Source: Thinopyrum elongatum
Lineage: Eukaryota > Streptophyta > Magnoliopsida > Poales > Poaceae
Direction of reading: 5' to 3'
Length of the DNA stretch: 64,000 nt
NCBI GenBank assembly: GCA_011799875.1
Contig: CM022297.1
Span: forward strand, 520,292,929-520,356,928
Positions 46,331 to 58,462 of the stretch are shown here, in pieces (within the stretch, counting starts at the first letter, position 1; every line of letters begins with the position of its first letter). The notes beneath the pieces were generated by a model. The model was not told the origin of the DNA, did not search any database, and saw only the letters and a program-made list of their open reading frames with translations. The position numbers were made by a program, and so were the translations under genes.

Positions 46331-49300
46331 TGTCGGGGCCGGGACACGATATCCCAGAAATTAACCCCTCGTGTCATCACCAGCCCAGGATTACCGTTAC
46401 TGGTGGACACGTCCTTGTTATAGATTACCAAGCAATTACAAGAATTGGATACAAGACCATGAAGGTCCAATCATACAATGACGATATCTGGTGACGGGTG
46501 ACGGAAGTGACTTGTGGGTCTTCAACGTCGAAGGGGCTCCATTCCCACAGGAACGGCTGACCTGGATAATTCCTATCTGCGTGGCTGCTATCCTAGGCTC
46601 TGCACGGACGTCGCTGTGGTACTCCTTGTAGAACTCCTGACCTGGCGAAGTAAATAGCCAGCGACAAGCCTGTGAGTACGTTTGAATGTACTCGCAAACT
46701 ACATGAACACAAGATATACCGAATGCATATGCTCATGCTGACTAAAAAAAATTAAAACATGGCATCGCAACAGTGATATGGTGCAAAAAGAGACATAACA
46801 TAACTTGTTAGTCATAAAACAAGGAAAGGTAAGAGAAATGCCAATCGGGTGTCCACAAGAGTAGTGGCGTGACAGACCGCCTGAGAACTCGAGGGACGCC
46901 ACGGAGAGGTCTTGAAAAGAAATGCCAGTCGGGTGTCAAAAAGTGACGCCACGCTCGGTCTTGAAAAGAAATGCCAATCGGGTATCCACAAGAGTAGTGG
47001 CGTGATAGACCGCCTGAGAACTTGAGGGACGCCACGGAGAGGTCTTAAAAATAAAACCGAATGCCCGGGGTAGTCTAGCCAGCCCCTGAGACACTCAGGA
47101 AAATAAAATAAGAGAAACGGGTTAGTCCACAATAATATGCATAACCACAATAATATTAATATGCCTAGCAAAAATATTCATGGTAGCATCAGGGTGACAA
47201 TAATTATCCTGCAAAATAATTCAGGCATATTTTAATTATTTCCTCCGAAGACCGACACTAAGACCGACACTTGACCAACCCAGACTGTAGTCCTTAACCG
47301 CGAACACGGCTATTCGAATAGGTTTAAACTCTGCAGAGGGTGTACTCTTTACCCACAAGTAAAGGATTTCTTTAGTCAGTACCGTGACACTGACTAATTC
47401 TCATTATGGTCTTTGGGTTGAAAACACACCTAACCAGCACACACCAGATTAACCGTCCGGATGCCAGGAATCACCCAAAGCATCTTTTCAGAAAAACTCT
47501 AAGTCGGGGAGACAACAATCTCGAGTAGCATGGGATCACTATTAATACGCGCGGATTCCAAGGGGTGCCCCCCTCTCGGTCACAACTGGATACACCCATG
47601 CCCCCTGACTCAATGACAGGATTTAGTCCGTAATCGTGGAAACCCTCATCGTAGCCCTCTATGTGGTGTGTGCACGGAAAGGGGTTAACAACTTACTAAA
47701 CCATACCCCACCTATGGCAGGGACAAGTGGCAACACGAATCAAGTATGGGGGTTACCGGAACAAGACTCGATCTACGGTCGACTCAGGAGGCTCAAATAT
47801 TTCCTGAAGTGGTTAGCACAACAAAGTATTCTTTCAATAGCAATACCAAACAGGGCCACAACCCTTGCATGCTCCAACATGCCCACACCGATCATTTTTT
47901 AACAACGAGTTTTCAGTCTCACAGTCACTTTTCTCGTGACTGATTCTTCCTGCAGATTAGTCCGGACCGGCACAGGCATATGTGACATATGAAAATAGCC
48001 ATGCTTACTCATACTTCATGCCTAAATGAAGGTAAAATATTTTCAAGGGGTCATGCAGGCATAACTATCAATATGCAAACTTTATATGAACTCAACATAA
48101 TCATGATGCAAATATTAACTATGCAATTCACCATATCAAGTGTTCAAAATGCTTGCCTTGAGCATGCAGAAATATTGGGTGGACTCCAAAAGTTTTGAGA
48201 ATTTTATCTTCCCTCCATTTCCTATTTTCAAAAATATTTGAATTACCACATATAGTAAAAATAGTGCCAAAAAGTGTTTCAAATATTTTTGAAATAAAAA
48301 ACTAAAATAAACTAGATGAAAAATGAGAAATAACAGAAAAATAATCAATTTATTTGGAGTTACTACGATTTTCCTAGGGATTTTCTAAGCTGAGATAATT
48401 AAGAATATGGACTATATAAAAGACCTAACAAAAACTAAGCTTATGAAAAATGTTCGCCATAGCTATTTTAATAGATAATGTTTTTAGGAGTATTTCAAAA
48501 TTTGAATCATCAAATTTGGGCTTGGAAAACTTGCTGTGGAAATGGTTGAAGTATATTGGAAAAGAAAAAAGAAAACGGAAGCAGTGCGCCCTGGCGGGAT
48601 TTAACCGCGAGCCGCCACTGGGCCGAGCCCATTCAAACAGCTGTGCAGGAGGCTGACGTCGGAGACGTATCGGGGAAATACGTCTCCACTTACTGGGGCT
48701 CTGGGTCACTGACAGTGGGCCCGCCTGGCCCACTGGTCAGGTTTGACCGGTCCTCGCCATCTTCCTCCCGCGTGTGTGTGGGCAGAGCGTACGCCGGCGG
48801 CGATTGCCAAACGTAGGCGGCACCTCTCGGGGAACGGAGGCCATCTACGCGCTCAGTGGATCACAGCGGTCCTCCCGAAGTACGGCTTGGTCAGCGGGGA
48901 GCACGGGATCGCCGACGGCGAGGTCTTCCTGAGAAGCACCGGCGGGGTGGAAAGAGGGCTTTCGCCTATGGGTCATCCCCGGTGAAATTAACGACGGGAA
49001 AGGGTCAGTGGATGCTCCAGGAGGCTGTTTGCGGAGAGATGTGGGGAGGGTAGGCACGGGTGGCGCCGAATTCGACAGAGAGGTGGTGGCGGACGTCTTA
49101 GCCGGAGACGAGGAAGACGGCTCGTATGGTCCATTTGGTGGCTCAGGGAGGTGGTGTAGTGGGGAGGAATGAGCTCCGGGGGGGTCATTTTATAGCGCGG
49201 CGGGGCGGTTTGGTGGCTTCCAGAGAATGGCTCTGGTGGCCGTTGCCATTACTGCGCCGAAACGGCGGTTGGGGGGGCGCAACGTGGGCAAGCTTGCGGA

Positions 49301-50617
49301 GGAGGCCACCGCCCACTAACGGCTCGGGTGGTTTGCGAGGCTGCCAGGTGGCTCGGGAGGGCCATGGCTTCCCGAATCGGGACACGGCTGTGGGCGGCCA
49401 TTGATGTCTTCCCGGGGTCGGTAGCGAGGTCGGTGGAGTTGCGGATGAGCTCAAGGGGTTGGGGGTTAAGGTGAGGGCGTGCTGGCTAGCTAGGAGTGGT
49501 GCCAGGTGGTCGGGTCGGTGCCGTGCCTGAGTGGGGTACGGCGGCGGTGGCTCGGGTCGGTGCTGCCGGCGCCAGGGAGCGTGTTGCGGTGTGGGGGAGG
49601 TCGCAGCGGGGGCGGGTGGCTAGCTGGGGCATGTGGAGCGGCTAGGGGAGGCAGCAGCAGTGGTGTAGGGCTCGGGTGTCGTCGGTGGTGCAACGCGCAC
49701 GCGCTGGGCGTGATCCAGAGGTGCTCGACGAAATGTCACGGGGTCCTAGGGTGATCTAAATGATCTGGTTTTTGGCACAGTGGCAAAAATTGACCTGGTA
49801 GGAGTGATGGACATGGTTTCTTGGCCAGACGATCAAATTCCCAATGTAATTTAGGAAGTGGAAAAAAAATTATCATGCACACAAGGTGCTTGACAGAATG
49901 CCATGGCTATCTAGATGGCTTGGTTGGAAGTGAAATTTGGCAGATTGGTGTCTCCCTAGATGATAAAGATGATGGTGGAGTTGGTTGGCAAAAACAAATA
50001 CTTGCTAGTGCAAGTTTTGAAGAATTTCAATTCTTGACAGGAAATGTAGGGAATCATTTGGTGTACCAAAATGAGGAAATTGGAGCTTATCTTCTCGAGT
50101 TAAGAGTTTGGTTGGAAGGACTATAAGTGGGAAAAATCTCAGAATTTTTGGAGCAAGGCAAAGTGGGGTTGTAGTTATAACCTATGAATGGACAGAATTA
50201 AAAAGGGGATGGTTCACTCAAAATTTTCAAAAGACATAGTTAGGTTTTTGCATAAAAGTGATTTATAGGCATCACCTGACCTCTCATAATTTCTGTGGAA
50301 TTTTAAAAGAATTATTTAATGTGGTTGTAGTGCAACAGAGGCATTTAAAGAATTGAAAATGCTGTTAAAATAATTATATTGGGCAAAATTTTATTATGAA
50401 AATAATTCCTACTGTTATTAAAGTATAAATGAAATGGTTTAAGTAAACTACCAGAGCCACAATATTATCACCAAAAATTTCTATATGGAGGGAAGAATTT
50501 TGGAAAACAGAAACAGAAAAGGCTCTAAAAATTATTAAAGGACCTGTTATAAATCAAAATTTTATTCCTGGCCAAATTTTACTTAAAAAAATGTGGCTAA
50601 ATTTTTGGGGTGTTACA
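46331..50617 (-). mobile_element. Solo LTR of family C (about 4.3 kb), copy 2
   Basis: Same termini as copy 1 in the same orientation (minus strand TGTAACACCCC ... CCCGACA). Flanks are GGAGG on both sides (46326-46330; 50618-50622), a perfect 5-bp TSD. 4287 bp without coding domains. Colinear with 33034-37518, with indels concentrated in the GC-rich leader. It inserted in the RNase H part of the family A pol gene. Confidence 0.87.
49186..49195 (-). promoter_or_regulatory. TATA box of the family C LTR, copy 2
   Basis: Minus strand CTATAAAATG at the position equivalent to 36057-36066. Confidence 0.6.
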
Positions 50618-51118
50618 GGAGGTGACGAAGAGCTCGTCATAAATTGTTACGTCGATGCTAGCTTCGACACTGATCCGGATGACTATAAGTCACAAACCGG
50701 ATACGTATTTATATTGAATGGTGGAGCTGTCAGTTGGTGCAGTTCCAGGCAAAGCGTCATGGCGGGACCTACGTGTGAAGCGGAGTACATAGATGCTTCG
50801 GAAGCAGCGCATGAAGGAGTCTGGATGAAGGAGTTCATATCCGATCTGGGTGTAATACCTAGTGCATCGGGTCCAATGGAAATCTTTTGTGACAACACTG
50901 GAGCAATTGCCTTGGCGAAGGAATCCAGGTTTCACAAGAGAACCAAACACATCAAGAGACGCTTCAACTCCATTTGTGAAAAAGTCAAGGATGGAGACAT
51001 AGAGATTTTCAAAACACATACGGATCTGAATGTAGCAGACCCGTTGACTAAACCTCTTCCGCGAGTAAAACATGATCAGCACCAAGACTCCATGGGTGTT
51101 AGATTCATTACAATGTAA
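50618..51118 (+). pseudogene. Family A copia pol, RNase H end
   Basis: Resumes after the solo LTR with GGDEELVINCYVDASFD and holds GYVFILNGGAVSW, CEAEYIDAS, CDNTGAIALAKE, RTKHI and ADPLTKPLP, the usual copia RNase H order. It stops at TAA 51116-51118. This piece has no internal stop. The first five bases repeat 46326-46330 as target duplication. Confidence 0.93.
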
Positions 51119-51151
51119 TCTAGATTATTGACTCTAGTGCAAGTGGGAGAC

Positions 51152-52891
51152 TGAAGGAAATATGCCCTAGAGGCAATAATAAAGTTGTTATTTTATATTT
51201 CCTTATTCATGATAAAGGTTTATTATTCATGCTAGAATTGTATTGATCAGAAACTTAAATACATGTGTGAATATATAAATAAATACCGTGTCCCTAGTAA
51301 GCCTCTACTAGACTAGCTCGTTGATCAAAGATGGTTAAGGTTTCCTAACCATATATATGTGTTGTCATTTGATAACGGGATCACATCATTAGGAGAATGA
51401 TGTGATGGACAAGACCCATCCGTTAGCTTAGCATATTGATCTTTTAGTTTATTGCTATTGCTTTCTTCATGTCAAATACATATTCCTTCGACTATGAGAT
51501 TATGCAACTCCTGGATACCGGAGGAATACCTTGTGTGCTATCAAACATCACAACGTAACTGGTTGATCATAAAGATGCTCTACAGATATCTCCGAAGGTG
51601 TTTGTTGAGTTGGCATAGATCGAGATTAGGATTTGTAACTCCGAGTATCGGAGAGGTATCTCTGGGCCCTCTCGGTAATACACATCATAAGAAGCCTTGC
51701 AAGAAAATGACAAATGAGTTAGTTACGAGATGATGTATTACGAAACGAGTAAAGAGACTTGCCGGTAACGAGATTGAACTAGGTATAGAGATACCGACGA
51801 TCGAATCTCGGGCAAGTAACATACCGATGGACAAAGGGAATTACGTATGTTGTCATAACGGTTCGACCGATAAAGATCTTCGTAGAATATTTAGGAGCCA
51901 ATATGAGCATCCAGGTTCCACTATTGGTTATTGACCGGAGAGGTGTCTCGGTCATGTCTACATAGTTCTCGAACCCGTAGGGTCCGCACGCTTAACGTTC
52001 GTTGACGATATAGTGTTATATGAGTTATATGATTTGGTGATCGAATGTTGTTCGGAGTCTCGGATAAGATCACGGACACGACGAGGAGTCTCAAAATGGT
52101 CGAGAGGTAAATATTGATATATAGGACGATGGTATTCGGACACAGGAAGTGTTTCGGAGTGTACCGGGTAGTCATCAAAATACCGGAGGGGGTACCGGAC
52201 ACCACCCGGGAGGGTAATGGGCCTATTGGGCCATTAGAGGGGAGCACACCAGCCCACAAGGGGCTGGCGCACCCCCTATGGCAGCCATCCAAGTGGGGGA
52301 AAGGAAAGAGGGGGGATTCGGCCTCCCCCTTCCTTCCCTCTTCCCTCTTCCCCCTCCGACAAATATGGTAGGGGGCCGCCACTTGGGAAGGACCCCAAGT
52401 AGGATTCTGCCTACTTGGGGGCGCCTCCTGGCTGCTCCCTCCTCCCCCCACCTATATATATGTGGGAGGGGGGCGCCTAGCACAACCACGACAATCTCTT
52501 AGCCGTGTCCGGCGCCCCCCTCCACCGTTTACACCCTCGGTCATATTTTCGTAGTGCTTAGGCGATGCCTTGCGGAGATAGCATCACCATCACCGTCACC
52601 ATGCCGTCGTGCTGCCGGAACTCATCCACTACCTCGCCGTCTTGCTGGATCAAGAAGGCGCGGACGTCACCGAGCTGAACATGTGCTGAACAAGGAGGTG
52701 CCGTACGTTCGGTACTCGATCGGTTGGATCGCGAAGAAGTTCGACTACATCAACCGGGTTGTCAAACGCTTCAGCTTACGGCCTACGAGGCTACGTAGAC
52801 ACACTCTCCCCCCTCGTTGCTATGCATCTCCATCGATAGATCTTGCGTGTGCGTAGAAATTTTTTTGTTTTCCATGCAACGTTTCCCAACA
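51152..52891 (+). mobile_element. 3' LTR of the family A copia element
   Basis: Preceded by the purine run AAGTGGGAGAC. Starts TGAAGGAAATATG, ends GTTTCCCAACA. TATA box at 52453-52461. After it the split gypsy LTR resumes (TATCG, 52892). Confidence 0.94.
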
Positions 52892-53343
52892 TATCGTCAT
52901 AATTATTTGCTCTTCTATCAATTGCCCAACAGTAATTTGTTCACCCACCGTATGCTATTTTCTCGAGAGAAGCCACTAGTGAAATCTACGGCCCCCGGGT
53001 CTATCTTTTATCATATTGTTTTCAGATCTATTATTTCAAAAACCCAAAAATACCTTGCTGCACTTTTTCTTTACTTATTTTATTTTGTGTTTTTGCTAGA
53101 TCTATTTATCCAATCTCACACAATTTAATCTATCTTTTTACCGTAGAGGGATTGACAACCCCTCTTTCGCGTTGGGTTGCGAGGTTTTGTTCTTTGTGTG
53201 CAGGTACCGTTTACATAGTGTTGCTTGGTTCTCCTACTGGATTGATAACATTTGTTTCATAACTGAGGGAAATACTGGCCGTAGCTGTGCTGCATCATCC
53301 CTTCCTCTTTGGGGAAATACCAACGCAGATCTAAGCCACGTCA
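52892..53343 (+). mobile_element. 5' LTR of the gypsy element, second part
   Basis: Continues 11201-12342 with 'cataattatttgctcttc' through 'gggattgacaacccc' to about 'cacgtca'. A gypsy-type primer segment 'ATTTCTGGCCCCGTTGCCGAG' follows, usual form TTTCTGGCGCCGTTGCCGGG. Reassembled LTR length is about 1.59 kb. Confidence 0.85.
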
Positions 53344-56300
53344 AAGGAATTTCTGGCCCCGTTGCCGAGGAGACATCATCAACATCTATCAGGTTCCTAG
53401 TCACAAATCTCATCTCCTTGCAATTTACATTATTTGTCATTTGCCTCTCGTTTTCATCTCCCCCACTTCACAAAAATTTGCCTTTTTATTTGCCTTCTTT
53501 TTTGTTCGCCTTTTTCTTGTAAGATCTCTTGTTTGCTTGCAATCTTGTTTGCGTAGTCATGATGTCTCAAAGAAAGTATTATGATATTTCTTACCCCAAT
53601 ATTTTGCTTGAGATTGAGAAAAGTACTAAGGAATATATGACTATGCAATTTGAGCATAATAATTTTTTTACCGAAGAGCTTAAAGAACACTCTGCTGTGC
53701 TAGATGCTATAACAAAATAGCTTGATCATGTTAGTAGAGAAGTCTCTAATCTCCAATCTAAGTATGCTCATGCTGAAAATTTACTAGGTAAAATATCCGA
53801 TGCACAAGCTACACTAGTAAATCAAATGGCCGTTATGACAGTTTCTCTAGATGATAAAAATGATGAAGACCTTGAAATGATTAGTATTCACCCCAACTTT
53901 GTTGAAGTGATAAGAAACCCTACTTGCAAGAATGAATTCTTCAATCTTATTCCTAGGAGTATTATCATTGAAAATATGCATGCTAAATCCTTGAATAATT
54001 TTGGTTGTGTGATTGATGATTCGAAAACCAAAGATGACAATACTTGAATCTATGCATTATGCCTAGCTAGGGGCATAAAACGATAGTGCATGTTGGGAGA
54101 CAACCAAATGAATAAACTTTATTTTTACCCTTTTCTTTCTGTTCTTAAGTGTTTGCACAATTATGCTACTGTTATGATTGTGTTTTTATGATTTAATTAG
54201 TGTTTGTGCCAAGTAAAGCCTTTGGGATCATGTTGGGTGATAGTTGATTTGATCTTGTTGAAAAACAGAAACTTTTGCACCCAGTAGCAGCATTTTAAAG
54301 AACCATAGATGCGTGATAAAATCCTGATTTTTTTACACAATATTTATATAAAAATTTCCTACGTTGTCCTAATTTTTCAGAATTTTTGGAGTTACAGAAG
54401 TATGGTTAGAGTTCAGATTACTAGAGACTGTTCCGCTTTTGACAGATTCTGTTTTCGTTGCATTGTGTGCTTATTTTGATGAATCTATGGATTGTATCGG
54501 GGGGTATAAGCTATGGTAAAGTTGGAATACAGTAGGTATAAGGCAATAATAAATATGAATGGGTTTGCAACAGTACTTAAAGTGGTGATTTGCTTTATTA
54601 TACTAACGGATCTCAGAAAGGTTTTGTTAAGTTTTGTGTGATTGAAGTTTTCAAGTTTTGGGTGAGATCACGATGAATGAAGGAATAAGGAGTGAAAAGA
54701 GCCTAAGCTTGGGGATTCCCATGGCACCCCAAGGTAATATGCAAGGAGAACCAAGCAACTAAGCTTGGGGATGCCCCGGAAGGCATCCCCTCTCTCTTCT
54801 AACAACCATCGGTAATTTTACTTAGAGCTATATTTTTATTCGTCACATATCATGAGCTTTGCTTGGAGCGTCTTGTATTATATGAGTCTTTGCTTGTTTT
54901 GCTTTTTTACTTTGTCGCAGTCATCCTTGCTGGACACACATATTTGAGAGAGCCATAATTATGCTATGATTTGTTAGAATTGCTCTATGTGCTTCACTTA
55001 AAAATTTTGAGCTATGGAATTGCACTAGTGCTTCACTTATATCTTTTGAGCATGGTGTGCTTTTAATTTTTGAAGAAATACTATCATGCTTCACTTAGAT
55101 TAGTTTGAGAGTTAGTAAATTTTTTAAGAAATTCTCTCATGCTTCACTTATATTATTTTGTGAGAAAAAAAAAATTATGCTCATGTTCTTCACTTAAATT
55201 TGTTTGAGCTTATCAAAAGCAATTGCAATATATGAAATTAGTACCAAAGTGATAGATATTCAAGAGGGATATAATAAAAACTTTCATGAAGATCATTGGA
55301 CAAAATAAACTTGATTCTTTGTAATAGTTTTGAGATATGATGATAGTAATATGTGAGTCATGTTAGTGAGTAATTATGCTTTAGTAAGAATATTGGGGTT
55401 AAGGCTTGTGATTCCCTATGCAACCACGAAAGTCAATATTTATGCAATAGAATTAAATCCTACTTGTGGTCCATTATTCGGTGTTAGTTATGCTTAATGC
55501 TCGTTTATGAGAATTTTTGTTTCTTCGTTAGTTGCTTCTCAATCTATTTGCTAGCCTCCATTTGTACTAAGTGGGAATACTACTTGTGCATCCAAAATCC
55601 TTAAACCCAGTTATGCCATATGAGTCCACCATACCTACCTATATGCAGTATTTCCGTGCCGTTCAAAGTAAATTTGTATGTGCCAACTCTAATTTTCAAA
55701 ATGAATTTCCTTTTTGTGTGTCCGTACCGCTCATGAAGCGGCAGGGGGTGACCAATATTTTTTCATGCTAGATGTGTTATTCTCAAGATGAGTGTTTATT
55801 CACTTGTCATTGCACGAGAGTGTGGCGGTAATAGGGATGCCCAGTCCCGAAATGAAAAAGAAATTTACTTTATATTGTCAAATAATAAATTCCTTGGAAA
55901 GTGTTGGTACGGTAAGCACCCGTGGATACGGCTAGCAATGGATTGTGAAATGATGGTGGAAAAAGGAATAAACTTTATTTTATGTTTGGGAACCGCCTAT
56001 GATGTATCTAGCATGAAAAATATTGGGAACTACTCGGTCGTTTTCGTTGACAGGAAAAGCATGCCTCTCAAAATATTTTATCTCTGAATTTAAGCTTTGA
56101 TCTCTGGCACCTCTATAAATCTCTGCTTCCCTCTGCGAAGTGCCTATCTATTTACGTTTATGCAATTTTTTTATTTTTATTTGAGTCTCCATCTTCTCTT
56201 ATAAAGCACCAACTAGGGAGCACTATGATCATACTTGTGCATTGGATGTAGCTAATATTTGAGTGTGTTTCGTGAATGGATCAATGATTGAGCATGATGG

Positions 56301-56345
56301 GCTAGGGATAACTTTCTTTAGTGTTGATATTTTGAAAGACATGTC
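53344..56345 (+). mobile_element. Internal region of the gypsy element, no pol, 3' LTR missing
   Basis: After the primer site come a short coiled-coil ORF (53559-54047) and about 2.3 kb of AT-rich sequence without coding motifs, including two 'aagcttggggat' purine-rich phrases near 54706 and 54760. Short frames at 55571-55771 and 55788-56087 match only the conserved non-coding internal sequence of this family. Recognisable sequence ends near 56345 ('gaaagacatg') with no polypurine tract or LTR. The element is therefore truncated, and it was probably non-autonomous or internally deleted. Confidence 0.75.
53559..54047 (+). pseudogene. Short coiled-coil ORF of the gypsy element
   Basis: Frame of 162 codons, starting MMSQRKYYDISYPNILLEIEK and broken once by TAG (53718-53720). 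The middle (LDHVSREVSNLQSKYAHAENLLGK, here split for reading) has heptad-like spacing of Leu/Val, suggesting a coiled coil. The tail (HPNFVEVIRNPTCKNEFF) is typical of a short protein found at the gag position of pol-less Triticeae gypsy elements as I recall them. No zinc knuckle, protease or polymerase follows. Function unknown; it may be a reduced Gag. Confidence 0.5.
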
Positions 56346-56839
56346 TATCGTAATCTCCTAGATATTTACTGTGTCAAACAAACTATTACATGGTAACGTA
56401 ATTAGTAATCTTTTATTAAATCCTAGCCACCGCTTCTAAATCCAACTATCAAAAATAATTTAGATGATGTGGATCAGCGTGGTGTCTCTATTATAGACCC
56501 GTATAATGCTTTTAGTATATAATAGATGGTGTTTCGCAGAAACATTAGAAAAGTTGGCTATTAAATCTATGAGACAACTCAGTTGGCAAGATTGAGAACT
56601 TGATAGATCAAGGCCTGTACCCTTTAGCCTTTGTTGTTGATAACTGCATGCCCTTCTCAGTTGGCATCTGACAGAAAAATATATAATGGAACATATCGTG
56701 GGGAGTAGGTGTGCACTGGCCTCTCAGAGCAATGTTATACTTCTTTGTTATACACTAGTAATATGTTTATTGTCCCCTCAAAATAGTACTATGCCCGCAA
56801 AATTTAAGTAACACCGTCGGCATTCTTTACACAATTAAA
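56346..56839. other. Unassigned AT-rich sequence before the SINE
   Basis: No ORF or known repeat recognised. It may be intron or upstream sequence of the kinase gene that follows. Confidence 0.4.
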
Positions 56840-56852
56840 TTTGGATGCATTT

Positions 56853-57156
56853 GCGAACAACCCTGTGGTTGGATGGTTAAAGGGACAGTGGTATCCCCAG
56901 CCCACCAAGGTTCAAGTCCTGCTGCTCGCATTATTCCTGGATTTATTTCAGGATTTCCGGTGATGCGCTTTTAGTGGGAGGAGACGTTCCCGTCGACGAC
57001 GAGGCGCCTACGGTGACTTCGTAAATTTCAAGATGACATGCCGGCTCAGTCTCTCGGAGGTGCTCATAGGGGTAGGGTGTGCGTGTGTGCGTGCATAGGG
57101 GTTAGTGTATGCGCGTATGTATGAGCGCTTGTGTTTGTACTGATGTTCAAAAAAAA
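56853..57156 (+). mobile_element. Au-type tRNA-derived SINE
   Basis: A tRNA-like head with A box region TGGTTGGATGGTTA (56866-56879) and B box GGTTCAAGTCC (56909-56919). The conserved body 'ggcgcctacggtgacttcg' and the TG-rich tail 'gtgcgtgtgtgcgtgcatag' end in a short A run. TSD TTTGGATGCATTT (56840-56852) against TTCGGATGCATTT (57157-57169), one mismatch. Matches the Au SINE family of Triticeae. Confidence 0.9.
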
Positions 57157-57247
57157 TTCGGATGCATTTCGACATGGATAATTTTCAAGCATAGTACTCT
57201 AATTTGCAAGCATGTTTTTTGACGGTGCTGTTTGTAAATTTCGTCAG

Positions 57248-58462
57248 GGATAATTTTCTCTATAGGAGTTGGCAGCAGTATAATTATTTTGCTTCTAGTT
57301 CTCGCTATCGTCTTTGCAACAAAAAAAGTAAAGGATCACAAAGCCAAAAGGATGAAGGAATATTTCTTCAAGCAAAACCGTGGGTTATTGCTCCAGCAAT
57401 TGGTAGACACAGATATAGCTGAAAGGATGATCTTCAGCCTAGAAGAGCTCGAGAAAGCAATGAATAAATTTGATGGGGCTCGCATTCTGGGTGGTGGAGG
57501 GCACGACACTGTGTACAAAGGCATTTTATCAGATCAACACGTTGTTGCTATAAAGAAGTCCAAAACCATAGTCAAAAGAGAGATCGACGAGTTCATAAAT
57601 GAAGTTGCCATCCTTTCTCAAATCAATCACAGGAATGTGGTAAAGCTTTTTGGTTGCTGTCTCGAAACAGAGGTTCTACTGCTAGTCTATGAGTTCATTT
57701 CGAATGGAACCCTCTATAACCATCTTCATACTGATGTTCCTGAATCATTATCATGGAAAGAAAGATTGCGAATTGCAACTGAAGTTGCAAGTTCTTTGGC
57801 CTATCTTCACTCGTCTGCTTTGATATCGATAATCCACAGAGACGTCAAGACATCTAGCATACTGCTGGATGATCGCTTGATGGCAAAAGTGTCTGACTTT
57901 GGCGCTTCTAGAGGTATTGCAATTGACCAAACAAGGGTAACAACTGCCATCCAATGAACTTTCGGATACCTGGATCCTGAGAACTACTATGCAGGCCGAC
58001 TGACTGAGAAGAGCGATGTCTACAGCTTCGGTGTCATGCTTGTAGAACTACTGACAAGAAAAAAAATCAACCGTGTACGTGCCGTCAGAAGGCGTCAGTT
58101 TAGTAGCACACTTCATGTTGCTGTTGAACAAAGATAGGCTCAGTGAGATACTAGATGCACAAGTCTCCGAGGAGGCTGGGAATGAAGCCAACGAAGTAGC
58201 AGCAATGGCAGCAATGTGCCTGCGGATGACGGGGGAAGACAGGCCAGCGATGCAGTATGTGGAAACCAAACTCCAGGGGCTGCAGGGTGTGGAGAAAACC
58301 GTGCAGGGCGACCCAGAAATGGAAGAATATCTAGATAGTCTACGCCGCATGGCATTTCGAAGCAGAAACAATGCTGCTCATGCTGACAAGGAGGGTAAAA
58401 GCAGCAGCAGGCGATATAGCTTGGAGGAGGCGATGTTGTTGTCTGCGAGCATGCAACAGTGA
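57248..58462 (+). pseudogene. Wall-associated-kinase-like receptor kinase, kinase exon, broken
   Basis: An acceptor (TTCGTCAG) precedes an exon with a membrane segment ([20 protein letters not shown], about residues 2-21), a basic juxtamembrane part ([12 protein letters not shown]) and a Ser/Thr kinase domain: [12 protein letters not shown] (usual HGTVYKG), [27 protein letters not shown], then [11 protein letters not shown] kinases signal from the cell wall. Breaks: TGA 57955-57957 where Gly of GTFGYLDPE is expected, and a one-base shift at the A8 run near 58060-58067, after which the frame continues [14 protein letters not shown] to the end. The catalytic-loop Asn (KxxN) is Ser. No extracellular GUB_WAK or EGF exons are seen upstream in the window. 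The C-terminal tail runs to TGA 58460-58462. Probably a decayed member of a gene cluster. Confidence 0.88.

Noticed and set aside
46331..50617. Full-length retrotransposon instead of solo LTR
   Set aside because: No second terminal repeat, primer site, polypurine tract or coding domain was found, and the TSD directly flanks the single unit.
56861..56931. tRNA gene suggested by A- and B-box-like sequence
   Set aside because: The sequence continues into the Au SINE body with an A-rich tail and flanking duplications, and a tRNA cloverleaf does not close.
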